Source of the DNA: Planctomycetota bacterium
GTDB lineage: Bacteria; Planctomycetota; Brocadiia; JAADGH01
Assembly: GCA_013152475.1 (NCBI GenBank)
Contig: JAADGH010000250.1
Span: 1-63,125, forward strand
DNA: 63,125 nucleotides
Direction: 5' to 3'
Each line of letters opens with the position of its first letter. The stretch's first letter is position 1. Below the pieces are notes generated by a model. It was not told where the DNA came from, searched no databases, and saw only the letters and a program-made list of their open reading frames with translations. The translations under genes and the position numbers were made by a program. Shown here one piece after another: positions 34,033 through 43,200 of the stretch.

Positions 34033-34615
34033 GGCCCTGCTGCACCGTATCGTCGCCCGCCCCTGGGTCTACAACAAGATGCGCACCTTCTGCGGCGTGC
34101 GGCAGCTCCTCCATCGCCTGCGCCCCCTTCTCGCGGGAACCGACGGCCAGACGGTTCTCGACGTGGGCGCGGGCACGGGCCTGGCGGCGTCGATGCTTCC
34201 ACCAACGGCATGGTACGTGTGGCTCGATAACGACCCGGCGAAGCTCGGAGGATTCAACCCGCACCACAGGGAATCGCTGGCCATGCTGGGAAGCGCAACA
34301 CAGATCGGGCTGCGGGAGAAGAGCGTGGATGTGGCGTTGTGTGTGAACATGTGCCATCATCTCTCCGACAGACAGGTGGGGCAGCTCATCGACGAACTCG
34401 GCCGTGTGGTCAGGGACCGGGTGATTCTCAGCGACATCATCCCGTGGCCGAGCTCCCTCGTCAGCCTCCTGCTCTGGCGATATGACCGGGGGGCCCATCC
34501 CCGCTCCTGGCAGACCCTGCGTGCCGCACTCTCCCGCCGCTTCCGCATCGAACACATGGAAATCTACACCACTTACCATCACTACATCTTCTGCGTCGCC
34601 CGGCCGAGGGATTAG
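34025..34615 (+). CDS. Class I SAM-dependent methyltransferase
   Basis: The 196-residue protein has the SAM motif VLDVGAGTGLA (44-54), the acidic WLDNDP strand and a CHHLSD motif after VALCVN, as in small-molecule methyltransferases. The start is TTG at 34025, decided by AAGGAGG 6 bases upstream; it overlaps the wecE-like gene by 8 bases, so translation is probably coupled. It likely methylates the aminodeoxy sugar or a lipid-linked product of this block. It converges on the GT39 gene with a 4-base overlap of the two stop codons. Confidence 0.8.
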   Translation: MLKALLHRIVARPWVYNKMRTFCGVRQLLHRLRPLLAGTDGQTVLDVGAGTGLAASMLPPTAWYVWLDNDPAKLGGFNPHHRESLAMLGSATQIGLREKSVDVALCVNMCHHLSDRQVGQLIDELGRVVRDRVILSDIIPWPSSLVSLLLWRYDRGAHPRSWQTLRAALSRRFRIEHMEIYTTYHHYIFCVARPRD

Positions 34616-36402
34616 CGGTCAGACCGGGGGGGCTGCAGCGACGGCGCGGGGACGGCTTTCACGATCAGCATGAACCGAACATTGCCCCTGGGGGTCCGGT
34701 TGATGATGCGCTTCTCCGGCTGAAAGATGCCTTTGTCGAGGGGCGCTCCCGCCCGAAGCAACGGCCGCAAATCAAACAATACCCACCGGAACCGCTCCTG
34801 CCTGTGAAATGGGTAGTTGTAGGTGGGGGGATGGTCCTGGCCGAAAAGAACGGCATCGGCCTTCGTGTTGTAGGCATACTCGAACACCCGCCTCGCCTCT
34901 GCAAGGGGCATGGTCCGCCAGCGCCGACCCGCTCGAAAGACGGCCTGAGGATGGAAGCTCATGATGGACATGTCTTTGTCGGTGTGTTGGTCGAGAAGGT
35001 CCGCCACCGTGCCGCGCTCGACGGCAAACGCCAGCCAGCTTCGGGCCGCTTCGTTGGCGAACATCGCCGGCCACAGGGCATGGACGCCCATCACGACCGC
35101 CAGCACCGATACCGGCGCCCGCTGTGCCACGCCGCCATACTTGGCCACGCGCCGGCCCGCCCACACTGCCACTGTTGCCGCGTAGTAAACGACCAGGAAA
35201 CAGACCGGCATGAGATACCGAGGGAGAATTCGATACCCCAGGACGAGCCCCACGCCCGGGCCGGTGAGGGCGAGGAGCAGGAATTCGTTTTCAAGGTCCG
35301 CCCGACCCCTGAAACACCGGACGACCGCCAGGACGAATCCCCCGATGAAGAACGGCCAGAGATAGACCGGACACAGGTCCCAAAAGACCGAACTGAGATA
35401 CCGCCGGACATTGGCCAGGATACGCCCCGCGCTCAGGCGCCACCCCACACTTCCCCCCTCGGCATATTTTCTGCGGTGGTAGTCACTCACGCCCCAGTGG
35501 GCGCTCTCAAGGTGTCTGTTGTCCGGGCTCAGGGCGAAGGCGTCCTCCTGCAGATCGGTCCAGTCGTTCTTGTCGAACACCTCATCCACCCCGGTGATCC
35601 GGACCTTGGGGATCAGCATTTTCCCACTTACCGTCCACAATCCGGTCTGCTTGTGCAGGTAGAGCACATAGGGGCAAATCGCAACCGCCGTACCCACGAT
35701 GCACAACAGAGCGCAGAGGATTCGATGGCGAAGGGAAGCGCGATCGACAATCACTCCCAGCACAACAATACCCACGGCATAGACCGGTGCAAAGGCGATG
35801 CACTCGGGCCGACCCAGGTAGGCAAGGCCGAACGCCGCTCCCCCCGCAAGGGCCAGGAGCTTGGGGCCGCCCTTGGCGCTCCACACGATAAACAGCACAC
35901 CCCACATCATCACGAAAAGAGACAATGGCTCCGCGCCGGTGTAGAGAACATCCCGCGACCGGAGGCTGTGCATCACGAAATTCTGGACCGGCGGGAATAC
36001 GGCAAGGAAGAGCGCGCCGACCAGGGCGACCTTCGGCCGGTCCAATCGTTTCAGGAGCAGGTAGAAGGGGAGGCAAGTCAGCGCGCCGGTCAGGATGGAG
36101 ACGGTCCGCCCAGCCCAGATGAGGTGGCCGACGAGAAGGTTCAGCGTCCCGGCGGCAAGGGGGAACAATGGCGGGTACTTGATGTCGGGGTAGATGTCGA
36201 GAACGTAGCCCGCACCGGAGAACAGATTCCGCGCAAGGATGAGGTAGAAGTTCTCGTCGAACTCCAGCACCTGCCCGCGGCCCAGCATCAGGATCGTGCG
36301 AAGGATCAGCCCCAGCAGCACAATCCCTGCAAGAAGCATGGGCTCCGGAAGCGACTTCCCGGCCTCCGTCTCGATGTTCTTCTCGTCGCCTTCGGTCATC
36401 AC
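34612..36402 (-). CDS. GT39/ArnT-like membrane glycosyltransferase
   Basis: The 596-residue protein is a polytopic membrane protein of about 10-12 helices, with the Asp-Glu pair of the PMT/ArnT family in the first outer loop (FDENFYLILARNLF, D49-E50) and a soluble C-terminal part. Such enzymes take a sugar from a polyprenyl-phosphate donor on the outer face of the membrane and place it on protein, lipid A or another glycan. The GT2 protein at 31107-32057 could make that donor. GTG 36402 is favoured because AGGAGG is 9 bases upstream; ATG 36399 is the alternative at 12 bases. The sulfatase-like gene ends 4 bases before it. Confidence 0.8.
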   Translation of the reverse strand: MMTEGDEKNIETEAGKSLPEPMLLAGIVLLGLILRTILMLGRGQVLEFDENFYLILARNLFSGAGYVLDIYPDIKYPPLFPLAAGTLNLLVGHLIWAGRTVSILTGALTCLPFYLLLKRLDRPKVALVGALFLAVFPPVQNFVMHSLRSRDVLYTGAEPLSLFVMMWGVLFIVWSAKGGPKLLALAGGAAFGLAYLGRPECIAFAPVYAVGIVVLGVIVDRASLRHRILCALLCIVGTAVAICPYVLYLHKQTGLWTVSGKMLIPKVRITGVDEVFDKNDWTDLQEDAFALSPDNRHLESAHWGVSDYHRRKYAEGGSVGWRLSAGRILANVRRYLSSVFWDLCPVYLWPFFIGGFVLAVVRCFRGRADLENEFLLLALTGPGVGLVLGYRILPRYLMPVCFLVVYYAATVAVWAGRRVAKYGGVAQRAPVSVLAVVMGVHALWPAMFANEAARSWLAFAVERGTVADLLDQHTDKDMSIMSFHPQAVFRAGRRWRTMPLAEARRVFEYAYNTKADAVLFGQDHPPTYNYPFHRQERFRWVLFDLRPLLRAGAPLDKGIFQPEKRIINRTPRGNVRFMLIVKAVPAPSLQPPRSDR

Positions 36403-36406
36403 GGTT

Positions 36407-37915
36407 TCAGCCCTCCTCGTCCAGTCCCAGGCGCATGAACTGCTCGGCGGGGGCCCGGATCCGCTCGAACTCTTTGATGAGTTCTCTTGTCAACCGCGCC
36501 ACGATCTTGGGGTTCTTCTTGTAGACATCCTGCGAGATGTCATCGCCCACATTGAGATCGAAGAGCAGGTCCGCCTGCGCGTCCTTCCCAGTCTCCGTCT
36601 CCTTCTCGAACGACTTGAGTTGCCTCAGGGGATTCTTGTAGACAATGGCATCCGTGTAAGGCAGGAACCGGCCCGTCATGGCCTTCTGGTACGGATTCAC
36701 CGACCGCTTGTGGAACCCCTCCAGGTTGATGCCGTAGGAGCACAGCGGCGCATTGTCCGGCCGGGCCGGCATCTTGTGCAGGGCATAGCGTCCGTCGGTG
36801 ACGACCACCGGCATGCCGAAGTATCCCGTGTGGGCGATGTCGCGTATCTTCTTCACCTTCCCTCGCAGGGCCGGGAGCATGGAGTAGCCGTGGACCGTGT
36901 AGTCCTTGGGAATCTTCAGGCCCAGCGCCTCGGCAATGGTCGGATACATGTCGATCTGGCTTGTCAGCATCTTCGACCGGCTGCCGGGCTTCGGCTTCAT
37001 ACCGGGGCAAGAGAGAAAGAACGGGATGTTCGTCAAGTGCGTAAAGAACGGCGCCTTGTTCTTCCCCACCCAGCCGTGCTCGCCGAGGTGGTGGCCGTGG
37101 TCCGATGTCAGCATGACGAGCGTGTTGTCCCACAGGCCGTAGCGGTCGATCCGGTCGAGCACGACGCCAAGCCACTTGTCGAACATGGTGATCTTGCCCA
37201 TGTATTGCGCGCGGATGTGCCTCGCGACGGCGGCGTCGAAGGAGTCCAGCGGGCCGTAGTTGTTCCAGATGGACCACTCACCGGTGAAGTCGGGATCGTA
37301 CATCCTGTCATACGGCGGCGGCACGTGGAACGGCTCGTGCACGTCGAAGCTGTCGATCATGAGAAAGAAGTTTTTGTGCGTGTGGTTCTCATCGAGCCAC
37401 TCCGCTGCTCGGCGCAGCAGTCGCGGGCCGAAGAAATCCCGCTCGTCCCGGAAGCGCGCCGTGTTGCGCATATAGGCCGCGCCCTTTTCGCCCTTCTCCT
37501 CGAGCATCTTGTGGTAGATCCGCGGCGGGTCGATGGGGTCGGTCACCCAATTGTCCGTCTCGTGGCCGCGGAAAAATTCCCAGCCGGTGAAGTCCATGTG
37601 GTAATTGCCCGAGCCCTCCTGGAAATAGTGGTAGCAATCGGTGAGGAGCATCGCCACCTGTCCCTTCTCCCGGGACATCTGCGCGAGGGTGACATCGAAG
37701 GGCTCCAGCGGCCCCCACCCGCGCCACAGGTATTCGTGGATGCCGGCATGCACCTCGCGGCGACAGGGCATGGTGGGCATGGAACCGGTCCAGTGGCGCT
37801 CCATGGTGGCGCATCGCCTGGCGAGTCGCTCGAAGTTCGGCGTCTGGATGTCGGCGCCGTAGGGGCTGAGGTAGGTGCGGTTGAGCGAATCGACCATGAT
37901 GAGGATGACATTCAT
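36407..37915 (-). CDS. Sulfatase-superfamily protein with Thr in the nucleophile position
   Basis: The 502-residue protein has the alkaline-phosphatase-superfamily start NVILIMVDSLNR and the second metal block TSDHGHHLGEHG. The nucleophile region reads TMPCRREVHAG (48-58). Aligned to the sulfatase signature C/S-x-P-x-R-x4-x-G, the residue to be made into formylglycine is Thr48, with Cys at the x position two after Pro. A formylglycine enzyme does not act on Thr, so a phospho- or phosphonate-type reaction with a Thr nucleophile is more likely than sulfate removal. No signal peptide: cytoplasmic. AAAGGGA precedes the start. It is followed after 4 bases by the GT39 gene, so it may work on the same glycan or its lipid-phosphate. 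Confidence 0.8.
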   Translation of the reverse strand: MNVILIMVDSLNRTYLSPYGADIQTPNFERLARRCATMERHWTGSMPTMPCRREVHAGIHEYLWRGWGPLEPFDVTLAQMSREKGQVAMLLTDCYHYFQEGSGNYHMDFTGWEFFRGHETDNWVTDPIDPPRIYHKMLEEKGEKGAAYMRNTARFRDERDFFGPRLLRRAAEWLDENHTHKNFFLMIDSFDVHEPFHVPPPYDRMYDPDFTGEWSIWNNYGPLDSFDAAVARHIRAQYMGKITMFDKWLGVVLDRIDRYGLWDNTLVMLTSDHGHHLGEHGWVGKNKAPFFTHLTNIPFFLSCPGMKPKPGSRSKMLTSQIDMYPTIAEALGLKIPKDYTVHGYSMLPALRGKVKKIRDIAHTGYFGMPVVVTDGRYALHKMPARPDNAPLCSYGINLEGFHKRSVNPYQKAMTGRFLPYTDAIVYKNPLRQLKSFEKETETGKDAQADLLFDLNVGDDISQDVYKKNPKIVARLTRELIKEFERIRAPAEQFMRLGLDEEG

Positions 37916-37965
37916 AGGGCAGTCCCTTTCCTCGACAGAAGGATCGCGTTCACGAACGGCGGCCG

Positions 37966-37993
37966 ATTATACCCATTTGTCACGGAAGCGCAA
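37966..37993 (-). promoter_or_regulatory. Promoter of the sulfatase-like/GT39 operon
   Basis: On the minus strand TTGCGC (37988-37993), 16 bases and a perfect TATAAT (37966-37971). The start would be near 37959, 44 bases before the ATG. Confidence 0.5.
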
Positions 37994-38015
37994 CCCGAAT
38001 CGTATCAGAAAACAT

Positions 38016-38045
38016 TTGAACTTGCGCATCGTTTTCCGCTATAGT
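38016..38045 (+). promoter_or_regulatory. Promoter of the coiled-coil lipoprotein
   Basis: TTGAAC (38016-38021), 18 bases and TATAGT (38040-38045). The same -35 hexamer, TTGAAC, is used by the double-LamG gene promoter. Confidence 0.55.
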
Positions 38046-38117
38046 AGGGAGGTGTTTTATCCGGCAGATATCGAAATGCAAAAACGGAAGCATTCCTGAA
38101 GAGGGAGGAAAAGGAGC

Positions 38118-38654
38118 ATGCGCAGAAGAGTGTTGGGAGTAATGTGCGTTGCCATGGCCGTTCTGACCGCGGGCTGCATGGTGTCAAAGAAGCAGTATCA
38201 GGAGGTGAAGGACCAGCTTGCGGCGAAGGAAGAAAAGGTCGCCAAGCTCACCATGGCCAACGACGAGGCCAAACGCCAGCTGCAGGAGACCAAGAACGCT
38301 CAGGCGGCTGCGGAGAAAAGGGCCAACGACATGGCCGCCGCCGTGAAGAAGAAAGACGCCGACGTGACGAAAATCAAGGCCGACATCGAGGCGATCGCCA
38401 AGGAGCGCAACTCGCTCAAGGCCCAGCTCAGCAAGGCCAACGCGGCATTGGACGTGGCCAAGAAGGACGCCGCCCGGAAACAGGCGACCATTGACACCCT
38501 GAACAAAAAAATTGCCGACATTGAAAAGCAGCTCCGCGCCGCCACCCAAGCCGCCGAGAAGGCAAAGCAGCAAGCGGCGAGCCTGACCAGGCAACTCGAA
38601 GCCGCTAAGAAAGAGGAAGGCGAGGGCGGCGAGAAGAAAGCCAAAGAGGAATAA
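38118..38654 (+). CDS. Coiled-coil lipoprotein
   Basis: The 178-residue protein has a lipoprotein signal ending in VLTAGC (lipid-bearing Cys about residue 20). The rest is almost all a heptad-patterned, Lys/Ala/Glu-rich helix (for example VKDQLAAKEEKVAKL and TIDTLNKKIADIEKQL) that should form a long coiled coil, and a very charged tail (KKEEGEGGEKKAKEE). This resembles Lpp/OmpA-linker-like envelope spacers. AAGGAGC directly precedes the ATG. It stands alone between divergent and convergent genes, with its own promoter; high expression is plausible. Exact role unknown. Confidence 0.75.
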   Translation: MRRRVLGVMCVAMAVLTAGCMVSKKQYQEVKDQLAAKEEKVAKLTMANDEAKRQLQETKNAQAAAEKRANDMAAAVKKKDADVTKIKADIEAIAKERNSLKAQLSKANAALDVAKKDAARKQATIDTLNKKIADIEKQLRAATQAAEKAKQQAASLTRQLEAAKKEEGEGGEKKAKEE

Positions 38655-38713
38655 GCCGCCGATCATCCGGCAAGACCCGTCTGCCAAAAATCCTCGATTC
38701 TGGGGACATCACC

Positions 38714-39469
38714 TCAGAAGTCGGTGAAGTCGGTCGCCGGGCCGTAGCTCTTGCCGCTGGACTCGGGGCGGGCGACCTGGATCATCTTGATCGTTGCAAC
38801 GGCGACCTCCTCTGGAGCGCGCGTCTTGCCGGAGTCGAAGGAGTCCTTCGTCGAGGGAATCCATCTTCGCCCCGCCTCCGTGGTCGCCTGCAACTCGGTC
38901 ATTTCGGTCCGCACGAGCCCCGGCCCGGCAGAGAAGACCATGACGGCGCTGTCTTGCATCTTGAGTTCCTCCGCCAGAATTCGCGTCAGTTCCATCAGGC
39001 CCGCCTTGCCGCAGGCGTACCCTGTGCCGCCCACGGGCCGGCCGCCGTTCATGTTGATGATGATCCCCTCGTTCCGCGACATCATGTGCGGCAGGACCTC
39101 GCGAAGGATCAACAGCGGACCGTATAAGTTAACTGTCACGTCTTGCCACCACACATCGGGATCGACCTCATGCACCCCGGCGATGGACTGGAAACTCCCG
39201 GCGTTGTTGAACACGACATCGATCGATCCGAAGCGATCGAGGACCTCTTCGACCATCTGCTTCACCTGGATATGATCGGTGATATCCGTCGGGATAGCCA
39301 CGCCCACACCGCCTTCTTCCTCGATGAGTTTGACGGTCTCATCCAATCGCGCCTTCCGCCTGGCGCAGCAGACCACACGCGCGCTGTTGCGCCCGAACTC
39401 ACGGGCCAGAGCGCGGCCGATACCACTTCCCGCCCCCGTCACAATCACCGTTCGACCTTCAAGTTCCAT
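38714..39469 (-). CDS. Short-chain dehydrogenase/reductase (SDR)
   Basis: The 251-residue protein is a classical SDR: TGAGSGIG (11-18) for the dinucleotide, CCARRKARL suggesting NADP preference, NNAG (88-91) and YACGK (Y151, K155). The catalytic Ser normally about 13 residues before the Tyr is not seen; the segment reads INMNGGRP. It may use Asn or be an altered SDR. It would reduce or oxidise a sugar- or polyol-type substrate in the cytoplasm. It is the last gene of a minus-strand run (GH5-like, SpoU, SDR) with 26 bases before it. Confidence 0.85.
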   Translation of the reverse strand: MELEGRTVIVTGAGSGIGRALAREFGRNSARVVCCARRKARLDETVKLIEEEGGVGVAIPTDITDHIQVKQMVEEVLDRFGSIDVVFNNAGSFQSIAGVHEVDPDVWWQDVTVNLYGPLLILREVLPHMMSRNEGIIINMNGGRPVGGTGYACGKAGLMELTRILAEELKMQDSAVMVFSAGPGLVRTEMTELQATTEAGRRWIPSTKDSFDSGKTRAPEEVAVATIKMIQVARPESSGKSYGPATDFTDF

Positions 39470-39495
39470 TGCCCTTCCTCTGATTTGATACCCAA

Positions 39496-40245
39496 CTACC
39501 GCGCCAGATTCCGCTGGCGCATCACCTCAAACGCAATTACCGCCGTGGCAGCCACCGTGCCAAGGGACAGATCGAACGCCCGGCCGTAAGGAATGGCGAG
39601 AAGGAGGTCGGCCTGCTCGACAAAGGACCGCTGGATGCCACGCCTCTCGCCGCCAATCAGCATGAAGAGAGGAACGGACAGGTCCGCCTCGTGGAGGGAC
39701 ACGGCATCCGCTCGCCGAGCCGTAGTGCAGACCGTAAGGCCTTTTGCCCTGAAAAACTCCGCCGCCTGCTGCGGCGTCTCGGCAAGGGCCGTGGGCATGA
39801 GCTCCGATGCGCCGGCGGAGGCGCGGACGACGGTGGCGGTCGCGGAGGTCCAGTTTCGGGGCCGCATGACCACACCGTCCACCCCGGCGCCATACAGCGC
39901 ACGGATGGCATGACCAAGCCGATAGGGGTCCTCGATACCATCCAACATGACGACAAAGGGCCGAGGGACACCTGAGACCAACTGCTCAAGCGACGAGAAC
40001 CTCCGCGGCCCGGCTTCCGCAACAATACCGCCGTGGGTCCCGCCAACGGCCATCTCGTCGATGGACCGGCGATCGACCCGCTCGACCCTGGCCCCGGCGG
40101 CTCGCGCCAGGCGTTGCAGCTCGAGGGCCCTCCGGTCTTGTCGTTTCTTTTGGACCATATAGACCACACGGATGTCCCGGCTGCGCGCATCGAGGGCCGC
40201 TTTCACCGAGACCGCTCCTTCGAGGAGAATGATGTCGGAATTCAT
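39496..40245 (-). CDS. SpoU/RlmB-like rRNA methyltransferase homologue with altered motifs
   Basis: The 249-residue protein has the full RlmB layout: an L30-like N-terminal domain (ILLEGAVSVKAAL, VYMVQKKR, GGTHGGIVAEA) and a SPOUT domain. The three motifs are degenerate. Motif 1 reads DPYRLGHAIRAL, with Arg where the family has Asn, but keeps the catalytic Arg. Motif 2, LIGGERRGIQR, is fair. Motif 3 reads IPYGRAFDLSLGTVAATAV, with Gly in place of the conserved Asn of SLNV. Substrate binding or activity may therefore differ from true RlmB. The GH5-like gene ends 38 bases upstream. Confidence 0.8.
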   Translation of the reverse strand: MNSDIILLEGAVSVKAALDARSRDIRVVYMVQKKRQDRRALELQRLARAAGARVERVDRRSIDEMAVGGTHGGIVAEAGPRRFSSLEQLVSGVPRPFVVMLDGIEDPYRLGHAIRALYGAGVDGVVMRPRNWTSATATVVRASAGASELMPTALAETPQQAAEFFRAKGLTVCTTARRADAVSLHEADLSVPLFMLIGGERRGIQRSFVEQADLLLAIPYGRAFDLSLGTVAATAVIAFEVMRQRNLAR

Positions 40246-40283
40246 AACTTATGAAATAGCCAATCAGGGGAAGTTTTCCTGCT

Positions 40284-43200
40284 TCATTCCTTCGTCCGAA
40301 TGTGCACCGTTACCCGCTGCCCGAAATGCGTCCGGCCCTCGGCGAGCATCTCAAAGGAGACGGTTTGCTTGGCCCGGGCTGCCGGGATCAGGACGAACTC
40401 CTTGACCGACGCGTCCTTGAGGTAATCGGTGTCCGAGGTGATCGGGGCCTTGAAGTCGAGACCGTATTCCTTCCGCCCGGCGAGATAGATTCCCCCCTCC
40501 TTCAAGTCATCACGCGGCGCAAGCCACTTCGCCTCGCCCACGTTGCCGATGGACGCGCGGCAGAGGACCTTCACACCCGGCTTGACCTGGACCACGTCCC
40601 CCTGCCGCACCGCGCGCCAGCCGTCGCCGACGTTGATCTCGATGGCGTTGAACTCCGCGTTCAGATACTTCGGCGGGTTGTGCCCATTGCACGGTGTGTC
40701 GCCCACCGCAATCAAAGGCGTGTTCGCCGAATCCGTCCCCGTGCCGGTCGTCCGCAGGTAGGGCCGCTCGCCCTCCTTCACGGCGGCCAGATATTGCTCG
40801 CTGTAGACCTCCCACGCATCGGCGTACTGTTTGTCAAAATCCACATCGATATACATCGTCGGCTGCTCATGTTTCACTTTCTCGAATTGCGGTTGATACT
40901 TCCGAATCGCCTCGCACACGGGACGCTCCGTCCGATCCTCATTCACAATCCCGAAGTCGCTCCGCTCGCCCAGGCGGAACCCCCCGGGGAACCACCACGG
41001 CGCGGCCCCCCGCGCACCGGATTCCAGAAACATGCGGTAGAAGCAGTCGTGCTCGCGCTTCTGCCGGGCCAGCTCCTCCGGATCGACATGCACCATCCCC
41101 GTCTTCCACTCGGTGTGGAACCCGCGCACGGTGAAGCCGAACTCCATCCACACCACCGGCTTCTCGCGACTCAACCATCGGTAGTAAAGCGTCACCAGCC
41201 CGCCCTTCCGGATGTCGTCCGGCGGCGTGGGGTTGCCCCAGCCCTGCGTCATCAGGCTGTAGCCCTCGGGGTTCAGGAAGTCCACATGCTTCGCCACGCC
41301 AACCGAGTGCTGGTGCGCAAATCGAATCCCGCTCGGTATCCCGCACGCCCCGCCGCGGAACGTGATCAGGTGCTTCGGGTCGAACCTCCGCAGCTCGCGG
41401 ATCGTCCGGCCATAGGCCTGGCCGATGCAATCGCTGAAGAAGCGGCGGAACGCCGCCACGCACCGGTCCCACTCGCCGTGGGTCTTGCACATCTCGACCG
41501 TCGGGATCGTCAGTTTGCCGTCGCGCCGCTCCATCTCAAAAGCCCAGTCGCGCTCGGCATTGGCCACCGAGCCATACCGCTCGGCCACCCAGGCGTTCCA
41601 TTCGTCAATGAGAAAATCCATCTTCCCTTTCCACGGGTTCTCGATGGGCTCCCACGCCAGCTCCCACGCGAGGATGGCGGGATGGTTCTTGATGCCGGCG
41701 ATCTCGATGTGCCGCTTGATCTTCTCCACGTTCATGCCCCGGAAGGGCCGTCCCCACGGCAGGAAGTAGAACACCTTGATGCCGTGCCGCTGGCAGCGGT
41801 CGAGGAAGTCCACCATGTCGCGGTAGGAGTTCGGGTCGTCGGCCTTCGGTGGCTGGAGGGCGTGGGTGGCGCTGATGAAGTTCATCCCCAGCCGCTCCAT
41901 CGTCTCCAGGTCCCGCTCGATGGCGACGGGATCGTAGTAGCCGCGCTGATACAGGTCGAGCGTCGGCAGCCCGGCCATCATGGTGGGCCGGTAGTTGACG
42001 CCGAGCATGAACCACTTCTTGTCGCCGAGGGTGAAGTTGCTGCCCCGAACGGTGACGTACTCGTCGGCACCCGTTGGCTCACTCGGAATGCGGTTCAGCG
42101 GGTGCGCGATGACGTCGATGGGGACATCCTTGTCGAGGAGTGTTGTCCGGACTTTGTATCCATCTCCATTCAACTTGCCGGGGTCCCACGTCCAGGTGAC
42201 CCGCTCCCGCTTGCCCGGTTCGATATCGACCACAGCATCTTTCTCACAGACCGTCCTTCCCTGGATGTCGCGGATGTCCACACGGACGGTGAGCCGGCGT
42301 CGTGTCCGCCCGGCATTCATCACTTCCGCGCCGAGGTCGATGGTCTCGCCGTCGCGATAGGAGAAGAACCGGCTCCCCGCTTCCACCAGGAATCCCCCCC
42401 GTACCATCGCCTTCGCGACCTGCATGGCAGCCTGAAGCATCTTCGGCTTCAGCACGTCCTTTGCATCGGCCACACCGACGCTGCCCCACAGCGCATCCAT
42501 ATGGATGCTGTTGCCGAGCATCATCCAGATGATCGCCCCGCGCTCCCGCGCCGTTGCGTCCCGGGCCATGCCGACCGGCATCCACCGCCACGCGGCATTC
42601 CGGTCGAAGCCCCTGCCCGCCGGGCGATGGACCGGGGCATAGCCTTTGCCGTTCCATCCCGTCCGCCAGTCCCGCGGAAGGATGTGCTGCTCCTGTGCCG
42701 GAACGAGCGACGCCGTCTCCCACAGGGGATAGAGCTTGAACGAGGGGCACAGGCCCTCGATGTGGGGTGGTGTGAAGTCCGGTTCTTCGCCACCGGGGTC
42801 GGGCGCAGACGCGATGTCGCGGATCCAGAAGGTGTGCACGCCGCCCTTCACCTTCGGGGTGTGGCTGCCCGAGAAGCCGAACTTGATCCGGGTCATGTTC
42901 TGCGGATTGAGGTGGTCGCCGGCGCCGCCGCGCTTGGCCTTCGAGTCCGGCCAGTAGGGGAAGTCGCTTGGGTGCAGGACGTAGCGCTTCCACTCGGTTG
43001 TCAACGGCACACCGCCGATCCACCGCGCCCCATCGGCTTCGACGCACTCGACGGCGAGTTGTGGTGTAGCCTCATCGCCCTTCGCCCAGAAGGTGAGGAT
43101 CGAGTGGCCCTCGGGGAAGGGCTGCTTCAACCCCTTGCCGAAGAGGTCCCAGCTCTCGAGATCGATCGTCGCCTTCCAAGCGCCCTCCCCTTCGGCGGGG

